In this document: positions 46,192 to 55,743 of the stretch, in pieces
Numbering within the stretch: the stretch's first letter is position 1
How the letters are laid out: every line of letters begins with the position of its first letter
Notes under the pieces: generated by a model
Told to the model about the DNA's origin: nothing
Seen by the model: the letters and a program-made list of their open reading frames with translations, nothing else
Databases searched by the model: none
Assembly (NCBI GenBank): GCA_012861695.1
Contig: JAAOOA010000086.1
Coordinates: 1,737,501 to 1,801,500, forward strand
Origin: Trematomus loennbergii
Lineage: Eukaryota > Chordata > Actinopteri > Perciformes > Nototheniidae
DNA: 64,000 bases
Direction of reading: 5' to 3'
Made by a program: the position numbers and the translations under genes

Positions 46192-47030
46192 CTAGTAGCA
46201 TAGCATTACAGCCTTGTCATTTTTATTAGCCTTAACATGAAGTAACATTAAGTAACCCAAAATGTTAAACAGTAAGAGTAGTAGTCATATTTCGTGAACC
46301 CTTTGAAGAGTACTGTCACACCGGTGTGATCATTCTATAATACACAATGTAAGCCCAGGGGAGAAAGGCTAACGCTAACGCTACATTAGCATTGGCGATC
46401 TTTTGCACTTCATGCTATCTGCACAAATGGTTGACATTAAACATTAAAAAGACCAGGCAGTTCAGAGAGAATCAAAGGAAGGCAGGCAGCTTTGCATGAC
46501 ATTCATAGTGAGGGTAGTCAATCCTTTTTTTGACAAGACAGCAGTGACGGCCATCTTGGTGACGTGTGTTATTGTGCGAGACCAGAGATGTAGTTCATTG
46601 AGCGTTTCACACAAACAAATGTGTTACTTCACAGTTTTACGACATTTTTTTTTTTTTTTGACTTGCAAAATTATCTTTTAAATTGACAAATCATATGTGT
46701 AATTTGTGGCACAATTCAAACGGGATCGAAAGATAATCTTTCTCTCCCCATTGACTTCAATACATAATTTTTCCCGAAATAAGGTCCCATGGAGGTCCCC
46801 CGGACTTCGCCACTCTCTGGTGTTGAAAGCTGAACTGTAGTCAATGAACAGCATTCTCACATATGTGTTCCTGTTCTTCGGGTCCAGGTGTGAGAAGGCA
46901 GTGTGGAGGGTGAGGGCTATGGTGTCGTCTGTGGACCTGTTTGCTCTGTAGGCAAACTGCAGGGGGTCCAGAGATTCAGGGAGGGAGGAGGTGATGAATG
47001 ATTTGACTAACCGCTCAAAGCACTTCATTA

Positions 47031-47695
47031 TGATGAAGAAACAGATGGCTTTATATGACTGCTCAAGATCATGGCGTTATTTCTTCTACCACTCAGGCTA
47101 AATGTCACCAATATAGATTTACAAAACGTAGATCTCTTATTGGCCGTTGCTGTATGTCGCCTGTCTTCCGCCATATGTCAAGATCTACTGGGAAACAAAT
47201 ACAATGTAAGAGATGCAGACTCCTCTAGAAATGTGTTGCTTCTCACCTAAATCTGAACCGACTATTTTTCATGAACTATATTGATTACACTTTTTTCACT
47301 CACATGGGACTCATTGTTTTTGAACTATTGATTATATTATTTGTCTGCAGTTAAAGAGATGTGTTGTGTGTTTTTGTTCAAAGGTATTAATTTACTATAC
47401 TGAAAATATAGAAATATTTACTGGTTAAGAGGGGCATGTGCTGTATGTTTTTCCTGTCGGTAACATGTACTCTTTGTAGGTTTGACTTGATCTGTTCATG
47501 TGGATAGTTATGTAAATTGTAATCCCTGTAATGATGCTGTATGATGTCCTTTTGTTGTTCTGTTTATGTTTTTAATGTTTCATGTGGAACCTACTTGAGC
47601 AGGTCTCCCTTGAAAAAGAGATCAATGATCTCAATGGGATACACCTGGATAAATAAAGGTTTGAAATGAAATGAAATGAAATGAAATCTTAACTC
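47031..47695 (+). mobile_element. 5'-truncated LINE copy, 3' UTR only
   Basis: The segment 47495-47665 repeats the 3' end of the LINE at 37939-41130 (GTAATCCCTGTAATGATGCT, TGTGGAACCTACT, CAGGTCTCCCTTGAAAAA, ACCTGGATAAATAAAGG). It ends with (GAAAT)n at about 47665-47688. The part 47031-47490 has no recognised coding sequence. Confidence 0.75.
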
Positions 47696-47744
47696 TAAAT
47701 TGTCAGGCTTGACCTGACTGGCACCCAGCAAATATAGTCGAACC

Positions 47745-47983
47745 GCTACATAAAAAGTGGCACCCAATGTGGGGCTGCGAGGGTGCTGGGTGATATGTCC
47801 CTGATGGGCTGTGTGTTGCCCATGCTTTTGGTGTTCAGCGTGTTGCCTCTGGCACAGGCACTGGGTGCAGCGGATGTTCAAGTAGGTGCACATGTGGCAT
47901 GACCACTTGCTACTGGTCTCAGGTACATCAGCAATGCGAACGTGGGGGCGGGCACTGGAGTCTGGGCAAATAAATAGGCTGGA
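47745..47983 (-). pseudogene. zranb1: zranb1-like fragment, second NZF finger
   Basis: Minus-strand translation gives CPDSSARPHVRIADVPETSS, KWSCHMCTYLN, then IRCTQCLCQRQ. This matches the second Npl4-type zinc finger of ZRANB1/TRABID, a K29/K33-linkage deubiquitinase. The four residues between the CTYLN and IRCTQC parts (WPRA in the vertebrate protein) are deleted, which removes the conserved Trp. Downstream the frame degenerates into HAEHQKHGQHTAHQ. The first finger is found separately at 49143-49352 in the same orientation. Confidence 0.7.
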
Positions 47984-48890
47984 TTAAGATTAAGATTCAA
48001 TTTATTGTCATTACGTAGTACAGGTACTATGTAACGAAACGGTTTCTCTGCATTTGACCCATCCTAGTGTTAAGGCCGCTACACACCAACCTGAGACCAA
48101 AGAACGTGTACCGAAGGCGTCCCGACTTTTACGTCTGCTACGTCGCCTGCGTTGGCTACGCCGCCCGCCTACGCCGCCCGCCTACGCCGCCCGCCTACGC
48201 CGCCCGCCTACGAACACACCGCAAAGACTTCAGTTGACGAGTGGCAATAACTGTCCTTACCAGCAGGCAGCGGTAGTGTGTATTCGTCATTCAAAAGAGG
48301 CAACAACCGGAAGACAGACTATACACCGAGAGAAGAAGAACAGGCTGCGTGATATAAACAAACAACAAATAGCGTCTGGGTTCCATTTTCACTCTCTCTC
48401 GTCGATCGAAAACATGTAAACATTAAAAAGAAACTCTTGCGTCCGGGTGAGATGAAAATGAAAAAGATTAACCGTCTGTGTGTGCCTTCTTAATCGTTTG
48501 TTTTGGTCCCTCACTTCCGCTTTGCTTCTCATGCACTGACTCGCTAAGCTGAACAGCCAATCAGAGTGATTTCTTTGTCCCGACTTTCTTTGGCCGGGAG
48601 GTGTGAAAATGTGCCGTAAAGAGACGACGGTGCGGGACACACCAACTGAGTAGGGCGCCGCGAATGCCCGACTGCCTCTGACGGCCTCTGACTCCCAAAA
48701 TCGGGTTGGTGTGTCAGGGGCTTTAGGAGCAGTGGGCTGCCATTATGTACGGCGCCCGGGGAGCAGTGTAGGGAACGGTGCCTTGCTCAGGGACACCTCT
48801 GTAGCACTTGGTCTTTCCGGGACTTGAACTGGTGACCAAGACCAAGTTGCCAAGCCAAGTCCCTATGGACTTCGCCACCACCGCCCAATC
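47984..48890 (-). mobile_element. tRNA-derived SINE split by a Harbinger-like insertion
   Basis: The SINE parts are 47984-48072 and 48723-48890. On the minus strand the head carries TGGTGGCGAAGTCC and the B-box phrase CCAGTTCAAGTCCCGG. The body has GTCCCTGAGCAAGGCACCG and the tail AATAAATTGAATCTTAATC. The insertion 48073-48722 separates ...TAGTG/TTA from TTA/GGAGCAGTGG. Confidence 0.8.
48070..48725. mobile_element. PIF/Harbinger-like element, 650 bp, TTA duplication
   Basis: The element 48073-48722 has ends AGGCCGCTACACACCAACC and GGTTGGTGTGTCAGGGGCT, inverted with four mismatches in 19. It is flanked by TTA on both sides (48070-48072 and 48723-48725). Inside is a 13-bp CCGCCCGCCTACG tandem (about four units, 48158-48211). 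The short frames, including an Arg/Pro-rich one across the tandem, are not credible proteins. Confidence 0.82.
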
Positions 48891-49142
48891 CTTGTTGTTC
48901 TCCTGAACTTCTCCACTCAATCTATCAAGACCGAGCAGTTGTGTAGAAGTCCAAGGCTTAAGGCACGGGCCGGCACATATCGCTCAAAGGAATCCCTGGC
49001 CATATGAATCTTTGACCCTCGGACATAGAGAGGCAGAACGTGTCTGCTCCCTTAGGATAGGTCTGAGAGACAGGGGTAGGAAGAGAGAAGTAAGAAACAG
49101 AGGAAGAGAGGCACAACGTGTCTACGTAAATGCACTCTCCTA
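48891..49142 (-). pseudogene. Possible zranb1-derived linker sequence
   Basis: Sequence between the first-finger block and the SINE, in the position of the linker between fingers 1 and 2. The translation is frame-broken and weak, and a GAGGCAGAACGTGTCT-like phrase occurs twice (about 49028-49044 and 49107-49122), suggesting a small duplication. Confidence 0.35.
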
Positions 49143-49352
49143 AAATAGTTTGAGGGTTAGGCTGTTGCTGAGGCCTGCAGGGTCCCACTGGTGCAGTCTG
49201 GCATCCAGAGGGGGGCTGCTCTTGAAGGGCTCCTCAGTGATGATAGCACCCCCGCTGGGCTCTGAGCGCGGCACATGGTGCACTTGATGGCTGACGGCCA
49301 GTTCTCGTATGTACAGTATTCACAGGGCCACTTGGCAACCAGCTTGGTCATC
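49143..49352 (-). pseudogene. zranb1: zranb1-like fragment, first NZF finger
   Basis: Minus-strand frame from ATG at 49351: MTKLVAKWPCEYCTYENWPS then AIKCTMCRAQ, the first Npl4 zinc finger of ZRANB1 with all four cysteines and the ENWPSA core intact. After CRAQ a one-base loss moves the sequence to the frame reading GAIITEEPFKSSP and RLHQWDPAGLSNSL, which again fits the vertebrate protein. In vertebrates, to my memory, these fingers share one large coding exon. Here finger 2 lies 1.2 kb away behind mobile elements. No third finger or OTU domain was seen. This may be a decayed gene, a retrocopy, or an assembly-damaged real exon. Confidence 0.75.
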
Positions 49353-49479
49353 GTCGCACCGACGCTGAGGGAGGCTTCCTGCCGCTCAGAGGGATCCTCA
49401 GCTCGGCAGACGCACTCTTAAGGAGATCACACAGCAAGCAGTACACTTTGCTTTGCTGTGTTTACACTCCTCAGTTTCC

Positions 49480-50580
49480 CACTACATAAAACTGAATGCA
49501 ATCACCTACACCGATGCCTACCCATTGCCCACAGTCCAGGAGATCCTGGAATCCCTTGCCGGATCAGTGGTTTTTTCAAGCATTGATCTGAACAACGGAT
49601 ACTAGCAATGTCAGATGGACCCAGAAAGCAGGGACAAAACTGCGTTTTCCAGTTTAAGGTCATGCCTTTTGGCCTTAAGAATGCACCAGCCACTTTCAGC
49701 GGCTTATGGAAGTGACCCTGGGGGAAATACGAGGACACATCTGTTTTGTCTATCTTGATGACATCATCATCTATTCCTCATCATGGGAGGATCATTTCCG
49801 GGATATCCAGGCAGTCCTGAATAAATTAAGAGAAGCAAAACTCACGACGAACATGACTAAATGTCATTTTTTCTAGACCTCCCTCAAGTTCATGGGGCAT
49901 ATGGTTTCAGCTGTGGGAGTTGAGGTGGACTCAGAGAAAACAAAAGCCATGGCAGAGTATCCTGTGCCAGTCAACCTCAAGACCATCCAGAGATTCCTGG
50001 ACATGGCTGGTTGGTACCACAGGTTTGTGCCAAACTTCTCCGAGCTAGCAGAACCCCTCAATGCCCTCAAAAGGATGGGGGTCAAGTTTAAGTGGACTTT
50101 TGAGTGCCAAGCGGCCTTCGAGGCATTAAAACAACACCTGATGTCTCCACCGATATTGGGACATCCATGTTTTGATTTTCCCTTTGTGGTGTATACAGAT
50201 GCCAGTGATGTTGGTCTTGGGGCAGTGTTGGTCCAACAGACCGGGCTTGGAACAGAGGAAGTCTTAGCTCATGCCAGCAGGACCCTCAACAAAGCAAAGA
50301 GGAATTATGCCACAACAGACAAAGAATGCTTGGCGGTGGTCTGGGCACTGGAGCGATGGAGGGTACTACCTGGAGGGGAGACCTTTTACAGTGGTGACAG
50401 ATCATTCTTCTCTGGTATGGGTCCTCAAAACCCAGAAGCAAAGCACACGTCTGACCAGGTGGGCTCTGAGGCTGCAGGAGTTCACTTTCAGGAGTTCACT
50501 TTCAGGAGTTCACTTTCACTGTTCAATACAGAACAGTCTTTTATCGACCCGCCTTGTCACAGCTGACGAGACATTTTTAA
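49480..50580 (+). mobile_element. Ty3/gypsy pol fragment (RT and RNase H)
   Basis: The translation across several frame changes shows YTDAYPLPTVQEILESLAGS, FSSIDLNNGY, FGLKNAPATF-like wording, FVYLDDIIIYSS (about 49744), then RNase H blocks VVYTDASDVGLGAVLVQQ and VVTDHSSLVWVL. Both ends are cut; gag, integrase and LTRs are absent. A 17-bp unit (AGGAGTTCACTTTC) is repeated three times at about 50476-50520 at the right end. It is a different lineage from the gypsy element at 53169-58201. Confidence 0.85.
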
Positions 50581-50750
50581 TGGCTTGTGGAGGAGTGGGC
50601 GGGTAGGTTTTGTATCACAGGAGGGATTGTGTGTGTTGGTATGACAAGCAGAATCGCTACAATAGATGATAACGATCATGAAAATGTAAACATAATCCTG
50701 GTTACTATTTGTAATTATTGGTGGCAGGTCTAATTAGCCATATGTCAAAA
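50581..50750. other. Unassigned spacer
   Basis: Nothing recognised. Confidence 0.3.
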
Positions 50751-51000
50751 CGGCGGGTTACGTATTGTAACCCTTGTTATATTAACACAGGCGGAGCCCT
50801 CTACTGGACTCTATGGGTACTACCTTATCATGCAAGCATTCACCTACTGAGACTTCTATAGACGTAGCCGGCCCCGGGGCGGGCCTACCTGAATGCGTGC
50901 GCATCTCACTTCCGTATAAAAGGCGGCCCCGCCTCCTGACCATTATCCTACACCACTCTTCAGCGAGCGGTATAGGACAGATAGTGACCCCAAGGTAGAG
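50751..51000. promoter_or_regulatory. GC-rich promoter-like or element-terminus segment
   Basis: Begins near GGGTTACGTATTGTAACCC, a near-palindrome. It continues with GCGGAGCCCTCTACTGGAC and includes a TATA-type GTATAAAAGG (about 50914) with TCTTCAGCGAGCGGTATAGG downstream. The layout resembles a terminal repeat with an internal promoter. From memory it resembles ends of fish DIRS elements, which would fit the DIRS fragments right of the L1, but this is not established. Confidence 0.4.
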
Positions 51001-51009
51001 GGCATGGAA

Positions 51010-51370
51010 ACAAAAGACCACATATGAGGGACGGACCATCTACTTCAATCAAGATTACACGAATGAGGTTCAGAAAAAGAGAAAGCAGGTGCGGGACGTA
51101 ATAAAAAAGTTAAAGGACAAGAACGTCAAGGCACAGTCCCCATATCCTGCACAGCTAAACGTTTTCCTGGCATCAGGGACTAAGACATTCACTACATTAA
51201 CGGAGGCTGCGCCTATGCTGAGGGACATGGGGATCCATGTGCAGGAGGAGGAGAGGGATGAACTACAGAGGCTGAGAACGCAAAGCAGTTGGACAATGGT
51301 GACGAGACAGAAGGAGAGGGGGGGTCAGCCTCACACCACAGGGCTAGACCCACAGGCCGTCACTGAATAA
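51010..51370 (+). pseudogene. L1 ORF1 C-terminal fragment
   Basis: The open frame reads through RKQVRDVIKKLKDKNVKAQS, PYPAQLNVFLASGTKTF and MLRDMGIHV. It is followed by a charged tail ending at the stop near 51370. This is the RNA-binding C-terminal part of L1 ORF1p; the coiled coil and RRM start are lost to 5' truncation. Confidence 0.7.
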
Positions 51371-51819
51371 ACTCACGGTCATGATCACTATGGTAAGGAC
51401 GAGAAAAAGGACTAGAACAAATATATAAAAAACCAGGAGAAGGTCCTGAAACATAGTGAGACAATTAGAGATATGCCTAACATAAAGTACATATAACACG
51501 AGCAGAGCTTTTTAGAGTAATATACTACCTGTGCAAACTACTGAACATGTGGTAATATAGAGCAAATTCACAACTCACTTAGAGTAAGTAGCAACTTTAC
51601 ATAACAGCTGGAAGTTGCAGGTGCACATAGTGCTATTTCCCCAGGGAGAACTCGCCACACCTCTCTGGGTATGGGACTTTTGGGAGTCATGTTATTTTGT
51701 CATTGTTTATGTGTTCTGATGGAGATGTTCATTGTTTACCTTTTTCGCTGTGTGTCGTTTTGCACAGTTGTTTTGATTTACATGAGGTGCAAAGCTGAGG
51801 GGTTTCAACATAAATCAAT
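51371..51819. other. L1 inter-ORF spacer
   Basis: Non-coding sequence between ORF1 and ORF2 of the L1 copy. It includes the T-rich, GTTTTG-containing stretch typical of such spacers. Nothing else recognised. Confidence 0.5.
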
Positions 51820-52845
51820 ATGAGTAGGTTTAATATTGTATCCTATAATGTCCACGGTTTAAATCACCCCATAAAAAGGAAAAAGATAATGAGCCAACTA
51901 AAGAAACTAATATGTTCAATTGCGTTGCTTCAAGAAACCCATCTTGTCGAGGTTGAAAGCCAAAAGCTAAAAAGAGAGTGGGTAAACCAAGTATTTCATG
52001 CTTCATATGGCAAGAGAAGGGGCGTGGCCATACTAATGAATAGATCTTTGCCATTTTCAGCAGAGAAAGTGATAAAAGATAACATGGGAAGATTTGTAAT
52101 GGTAATTGGATCTATTGGAGACATGGCTATTTCCATACTGAACGTGTACGCCCCAAATGAAGAGAACGAGGATTTATTTTTAAACATAGCTAAGATTATT
52201 ACTACTAATGGAAAAGGCATGATAATAGTTGGAGGGGATTTAATACTGTACAGAACGGCAAATTAGACAGGTTGCCACCAGAACAAGGACCAACTTCCAA
52301 AAAATCAACAACCCCAGAGGGAAGGATGTTACTTTCTATTCTAACCCACATGGTAGCTATTCAAGGATAGACTTGTTTTGTGTGTCACAACAACATATAC
52401 ACAAAGTCTTGAATTGTGACATAGAGACTATAACCATAAGTGACCATGCTCCTATAACATTGATAGTACAGCGGATAAGCTCTCATATTATAACTAGGGC
52501 TGTCAAGTTAACGCGTTAATAACGCGTTAACGCAAAAAAAATTAACGCCACTAATTATTTTAACGCGATTAACACATGTGTATTTTTTGTCCTCGGCCGC
52601 CGTAGTTTCAGAGCGCATCGAGTTTAAAATACCATCGACAAGCTGATGCTGACACCCCGCTCCTACCGCCCGCTTGTGGCAGACCACACTTCTACGCTCA
52701 CTGGCAGGCCCGGACTGGCCATCGGGAGGACCGGGAGGGAGTGTGTATGTGTGGCGCGACTCGCGCGAGCGAGGCACACACTTACGTTTTGTTGTTAGCA
52801 TCTGGTGCTAGCTAGCTGCGCTAACAGATATAAGGAGCTGTTTCA

Positions 52846-53035
52846 ATGACATTTCGCCGACAACTGCGCCGAGCACTTGACTTTATGCAGGTAGCCAGAC
52901 AGTGGGACATTGTACGAAAAGTCAGCACACTCGGCACGGATAGTACGCACAACATGATTGCAGCGTCCAGGCAGCACACGTTGGAGCATATATGCCTTGA
53001 GCTGCACATAGCTCCAACGATCCATCACAGTGTCT

Positions 53036-53040
<5 letters not shown>
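52846..53040 (+). pseudogene. hAT transposase fragment
   Basis: The frame shows RQWDIVRKVSTLGTDSTHNM followed by IAASRQ and HTLEHICLELH. The W-x-I-x-x-KV...TD...NM.AA.R...L.H..C..H arrangement is the core of hAT transposases around the second catalytic Asp. A small frame change near the Cys/His part and the following CA repeat end it. Only this fragment remains, so the element cannot mobilise itself. Confidence 0.65.
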
Positions 53041-53078
<38 letters not shown>

Positions 53079-53164
53079 CACACTCACACTCACACTCACA
53101 CTCACACTCACACTCACACTCACACTCACACTCACACTCTCACACACACACACACACACACACA
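53038..53164. repeat. (CA)n and (CACTCA)n microsatellites
   Basis: A CA tract changes into about twelve CACTCA units and back into CA, directly left of the 5' LTR. Confidence 0.95.
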
Positions 53165-53168
53165 GTAT

Positions 53169-53526
53169 TGTAACGGACTGGTTATAATGTTGATGTTTGA
53201 TGTGTTTGTTGTTCAGAGTCGTTGCATTTTACAGAGTGTCAGTGAACATGCCACTGTTTGATGGACGGTTCTTGTGACCTGTAGCTGTGGGTTTGGGTGG
53301 GAGAGTGTTGTCTGGTTGGTTGGGCTGGAAGAGGGAGGTTCCTGGAGGGGGAGACGCGGGAAGCGAGAGAGGAGCTAGGGGAATATGTGACGGAGAGTGA
53401 GGATATACGACAGAGTTAGTGGATTGTTTGGCGTGGTTATGGCCAACAGTAACCTTGATCTGTATAATAAACTCCCGGATAAAGGACAAACCAAGCCTCC
53501 CTGTGTTCCTGTAGCGAGACGCTACA
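53169..53526 (+). repeat. 5' LTR of Ty3/gypsy element
   Basis: A 358-bp direct repeat of 57840-58201, starting TGTAACGGACTGG and ending GAGACGCTACA. It contains the poly(A) signal AATAAA (about 53464). Immediately after it TTGGTGTCAGAAGT looks like a primer-binding site complementary to a tRNA 3' end. Confidence 0.93.
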
Positions 53527-53631
53527 TTGGTGTCAGAAGTAAAAGTTCAACTCCGGATTAACGACAGCTAACTAGCGGCGTGCTACAGTGATTGCTGCCA
53601 TACAGCCTACAGTTTCCATCTCGGTGAGAAC

Positions 53632-54594
53632 ATGTCGCTGTGGGACTACTCTAAAATTAAACGGGAGGAGGAAGCTGACGAGCGGCAACACTTCGGTGCT
53701 ACTGAGGGTCGGGGAAGGGGAATGACTATGAGAATGGCCGCTGAGGCTGGCTTTGACCGCCCCGGCTACTCCCCGATAGAGACGCCACACGCGGGAAAAA
53801 CAGAGACAAAGAGGGCAGGCACGAGTCAACACACTGAGCAGCACAGAGAAGCCCTCCCCTCATCTATGAAAACACCCAGGTATGATGGCAAAGCTAACTG
53901 GGAAGCATTCCAGGCACAATTTGAATTGCTAGCCAAGGCTGGCAGGTGGTCTGCTGAAGAAAAGGCCCTCCAGCTCGCAATGTGCCTTACTGGGGATGCT
54001 TTAACCAGCCTGCTGCTACTTAACCCTGATGATAGGAGTGACTATGATGCTTTGGTGGGAGCTTTAAAGAGGCGCTTTGGACTATGCTCTGCAGCTAGCC
54101 TGCTCCGCTCTGAACTGTGTAGCCGCAAGCGACGGCCTGGGGAGCCGCTGAGGGAGCTCGCCAACGACATTGAGGGGCTGGTTCACCGCACCTATACTCA
54201 CATGCCTCCCGTTATCCAGAGTGAGTTAGCCCGGGACTACTTCCTCCAGGGCCTACTACCAGCCGACCTGCGTACACAGACTTTGCTCGCCCACCCCAAG
54301 TCTCTACAGGAGGCTTTGGAGCTAGCCACAGAGAGAGAGATGCTGTGTACTGCTTCATGGAGTGCGGATGACCACACACCGAAGGTGAGCGCCGCATGCG
54401 GTATTGAGCTGAATACAGCAGAGCCGGCCTGGGTGGAAAAATTGACACAGCTTGTGCGTGCCACCACACTGAGACAGGAGGAGTCTCAGAGACCCCGCCA
54501 GAGGATCTGCTGGGGGTGTGGACAGCCTGGCCATCTGGTTCGAGATTGCCCTCGCAGCACAGCTAACCAGGGAAACGGGGCCGGGTCTGCATAA
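53632..54594 (+). CDS. gag: Gag polyprotein of gypsy element
   Basis: An intact 320-codon frame from ATG at 53632. The capsid-like middle includes KTPRYDGKANWEAFQAQFEL, ALQLAMCLTGDAL and ALKRRFG. Near the C-terminus a CCHC zinc knuckle (CWGCGQPGHLVRDC) binds retroelement RNA. Gag forms the particle that packages the element's RNA. pol follows in another frame after a short gap. Confidence 0.85.
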   Translation: MSLWDYSKIKREEEADERQHFGATEGRGRGMTMRMAAEAGFDRPGYSPIETPHAGKTETKRAGTSQHTEQHREALPSSMKTPRYDGKANWEAFQAQFELLAKAGRWSAEEKALQLAMCLTGDALTSLLLLNPDDRSDYDALVGALKRRFGLCSAASLLRSELCSRKRRPGEPLRELANDIEGLVHRTYTHMPPVIQSELARDYFLQGLLPADLRTQTLLAHPKSLQEALELATEREMLCTASWSADDHTPKVSAACGIELNTAEPAWVEKLTQLVRATTLRQEESQRPRQRICWGCGQPGHLVRDCPRSTANQGNGAGSA

Positions 54595-54602
54595 CCGGGA
54601 CA

Positions 54603-55080
54603 ATGCGGACCCCTGATGATGTGTCCCGTCCCTCTTCAAATGAGGAAACGTCGCAGCGCATTAACCAAGCAGAAGTGTTACAACCAACAGAAGAGGCTGA
54701 CGGCCAGCCGGAGCGAATCATCAGGCTGGGCCGAACCTGGGTTGAGGACTGCTGGTATGCCCCAGTGACTATTGCGGGAGCAGACTGTTTTGCGCTGGTC
54801 GACACAGGTTCTTCAGCAACCCTTGTGATGCCTGAAACAGTGAGAAATAAAACAACTATTTGCCCCACCATAGTGAAATTACAGACAGTTACCGGGGAAC
54901 GATGTCCGATGGTGGGAGAGACAATTGTGACAATGGGGGTGGAAAGAAGTCTGTTCGCTGCCCAGTGTGGGTCGCAGACCTGGAAGATTGCATCCTGGGG
55001 CTGGATGTTCTTGGGACATTAGACTGTGTCATTGACACAAAGAGGGTACACTCACTTTTCCAGATGGACAGGTCGTTCAG
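54603..55080 (+). pseudogene. pol: Gypsy protease region, frameshifted
   Basis: The frame from 54603 contains the aspartic protease active site LVDTGSSATLV (about 54795). Near 54968 a one-base loss in a C run moves the continuation (WVADLEDCILGLDVLG) into the next frame, so the reading ends at 55022. The flap and ILGLD regions are otherwise conserved. Confidence 0.8.
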
Positions 55081-55743
55081 ATGTGTAGGCGGCCACCCCA
55101 GACAGGCTGTCGTGTGACCCACACCATTATAACACAGACAACCGAGACAGTGACCGACGCCGTTGCTTGTTGCGACTCCCAGATGACGGCACCTGCACAA
55201 ACCCCCACCCTGCCGACCCTGGACCCTTGCCTTCACCCAGTCATTGCTGCAGAACGTGTCGCCGATGAGAGAGTTTCGGCAGTGACAGAGGTCTGGCAGA
55301 GAAACTCTGATGGACTAACTCCCAATGAGCAGAACCTGCTGCTGCAGCTCTTGCTGGAATTCAAAGACTGTTTTTCACTGTCTGAGACCGATATTGGCCG
55401 GACAGATCTCATCGAACACAACATCGACACTGGAGATGCACAGCCCATTAGAATGAGACCACGACGCCTCCCTCTGGCCAGACAAGCTGCAGCGGATAAA
55501 CTGGGGGAGATGCAACGGGCTGGACTCATCGAACCCTCCAACAGCCCCTGGGCCGCTCCAGTAGTCATGGTTCCCAAGAAAAAGAAGGAGGACTTTCGGT
55601 TCTGCGTAGACTTCAGACCGCTCAATAAAGTGACCAAGAAGGACCTGTACCCACTTCCTCGCATCGATGAGGCACTCGATACAGTGGCAGGGTCTTCCTG
55701 GTTCTCCTCCCTGGATCTACACAGCGGATACAGGAAGCCCTAG
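55081..55743 (+). pseudogene. pol: Gypsy reverse transcriptase, N-terminal half only
   Basis: The frame shows a spacer, then IEHNIDTGDAQPIRMRPRRL, IEPSNSPWAAPVVMVPKKK, FCVDFRPLNKVTKKDLYPLP and SLDLHSGY. It stops where a deletion joins SGY to the sequence encoding QEALVEAP of the RNase H connection. The palm with the YxDD motif and the thumb, normally several hundred base pairs, is missing. Confidence 0.85.

Larger units (their letters stand above)
45717..46815. mobile_element. DNA element with about 150-bp inverted ends and a THAP exon
   Basis: The left part (GTGGCGAAGTC, then GGGACCTTATTTCGGAAAAA, GTCAATGGGGAGAGAAA) and the right part are long inverted repeats of roughly 130-150 bp with few differences. 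It sits exactly inside a LINE coding sequence (between the codons for FNT and PSKL), which proves insertion. The interior is about 0.8 kb, with a 17-bp-arm palindrome and a THAP-like exon. The target duplication could not be resolved by eye. P-element-type transposons carry THAP domains, so that is the leading superfamily guess. Confidence 0.7.
44160..47030 (-). mobile_element. Rex1-like LINE interrupted by two insertions
   Basis: Read on the minus strand, RT blocks start near 47028 ([16 protein letters not shown], then [11 protein letters not shown]). They are broken by an insertion at 45717-46815 and resume at 45712 with [49 protein letters not shown] and [12 protein letters not shown]. Coding continues to about 45060 ([17 protein letters not shown]). 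A second interruption of about 480 bp (44575-45050) separates this from the last coding block and UTR (44160-44575). That block contains, in antisense, TTAACAGTCTCACTGCCCGC. The 3' end is at the GGTTCAAGGTTCAAGGTTC repeat near 44172. Confidence 0.8.

Noticed and set aside
47738..47765. Retroviral-type primer-binding site (GTGGCACCCAATGTGGGGCT)
   Set aside because: It resembles a tRNA-Lys site, but no LTR end, second LTR, gag or pol is in place. It adjoins zranb1-like sequence and may be coincidence or a scrap.
48054..48419. 121-codon Arg/Pro-rich frame
   Set aside because: It spans a SINE/Harbinger border and a 13-bp tandem. It is not conserved and lacks protein-like features outside the repeat.
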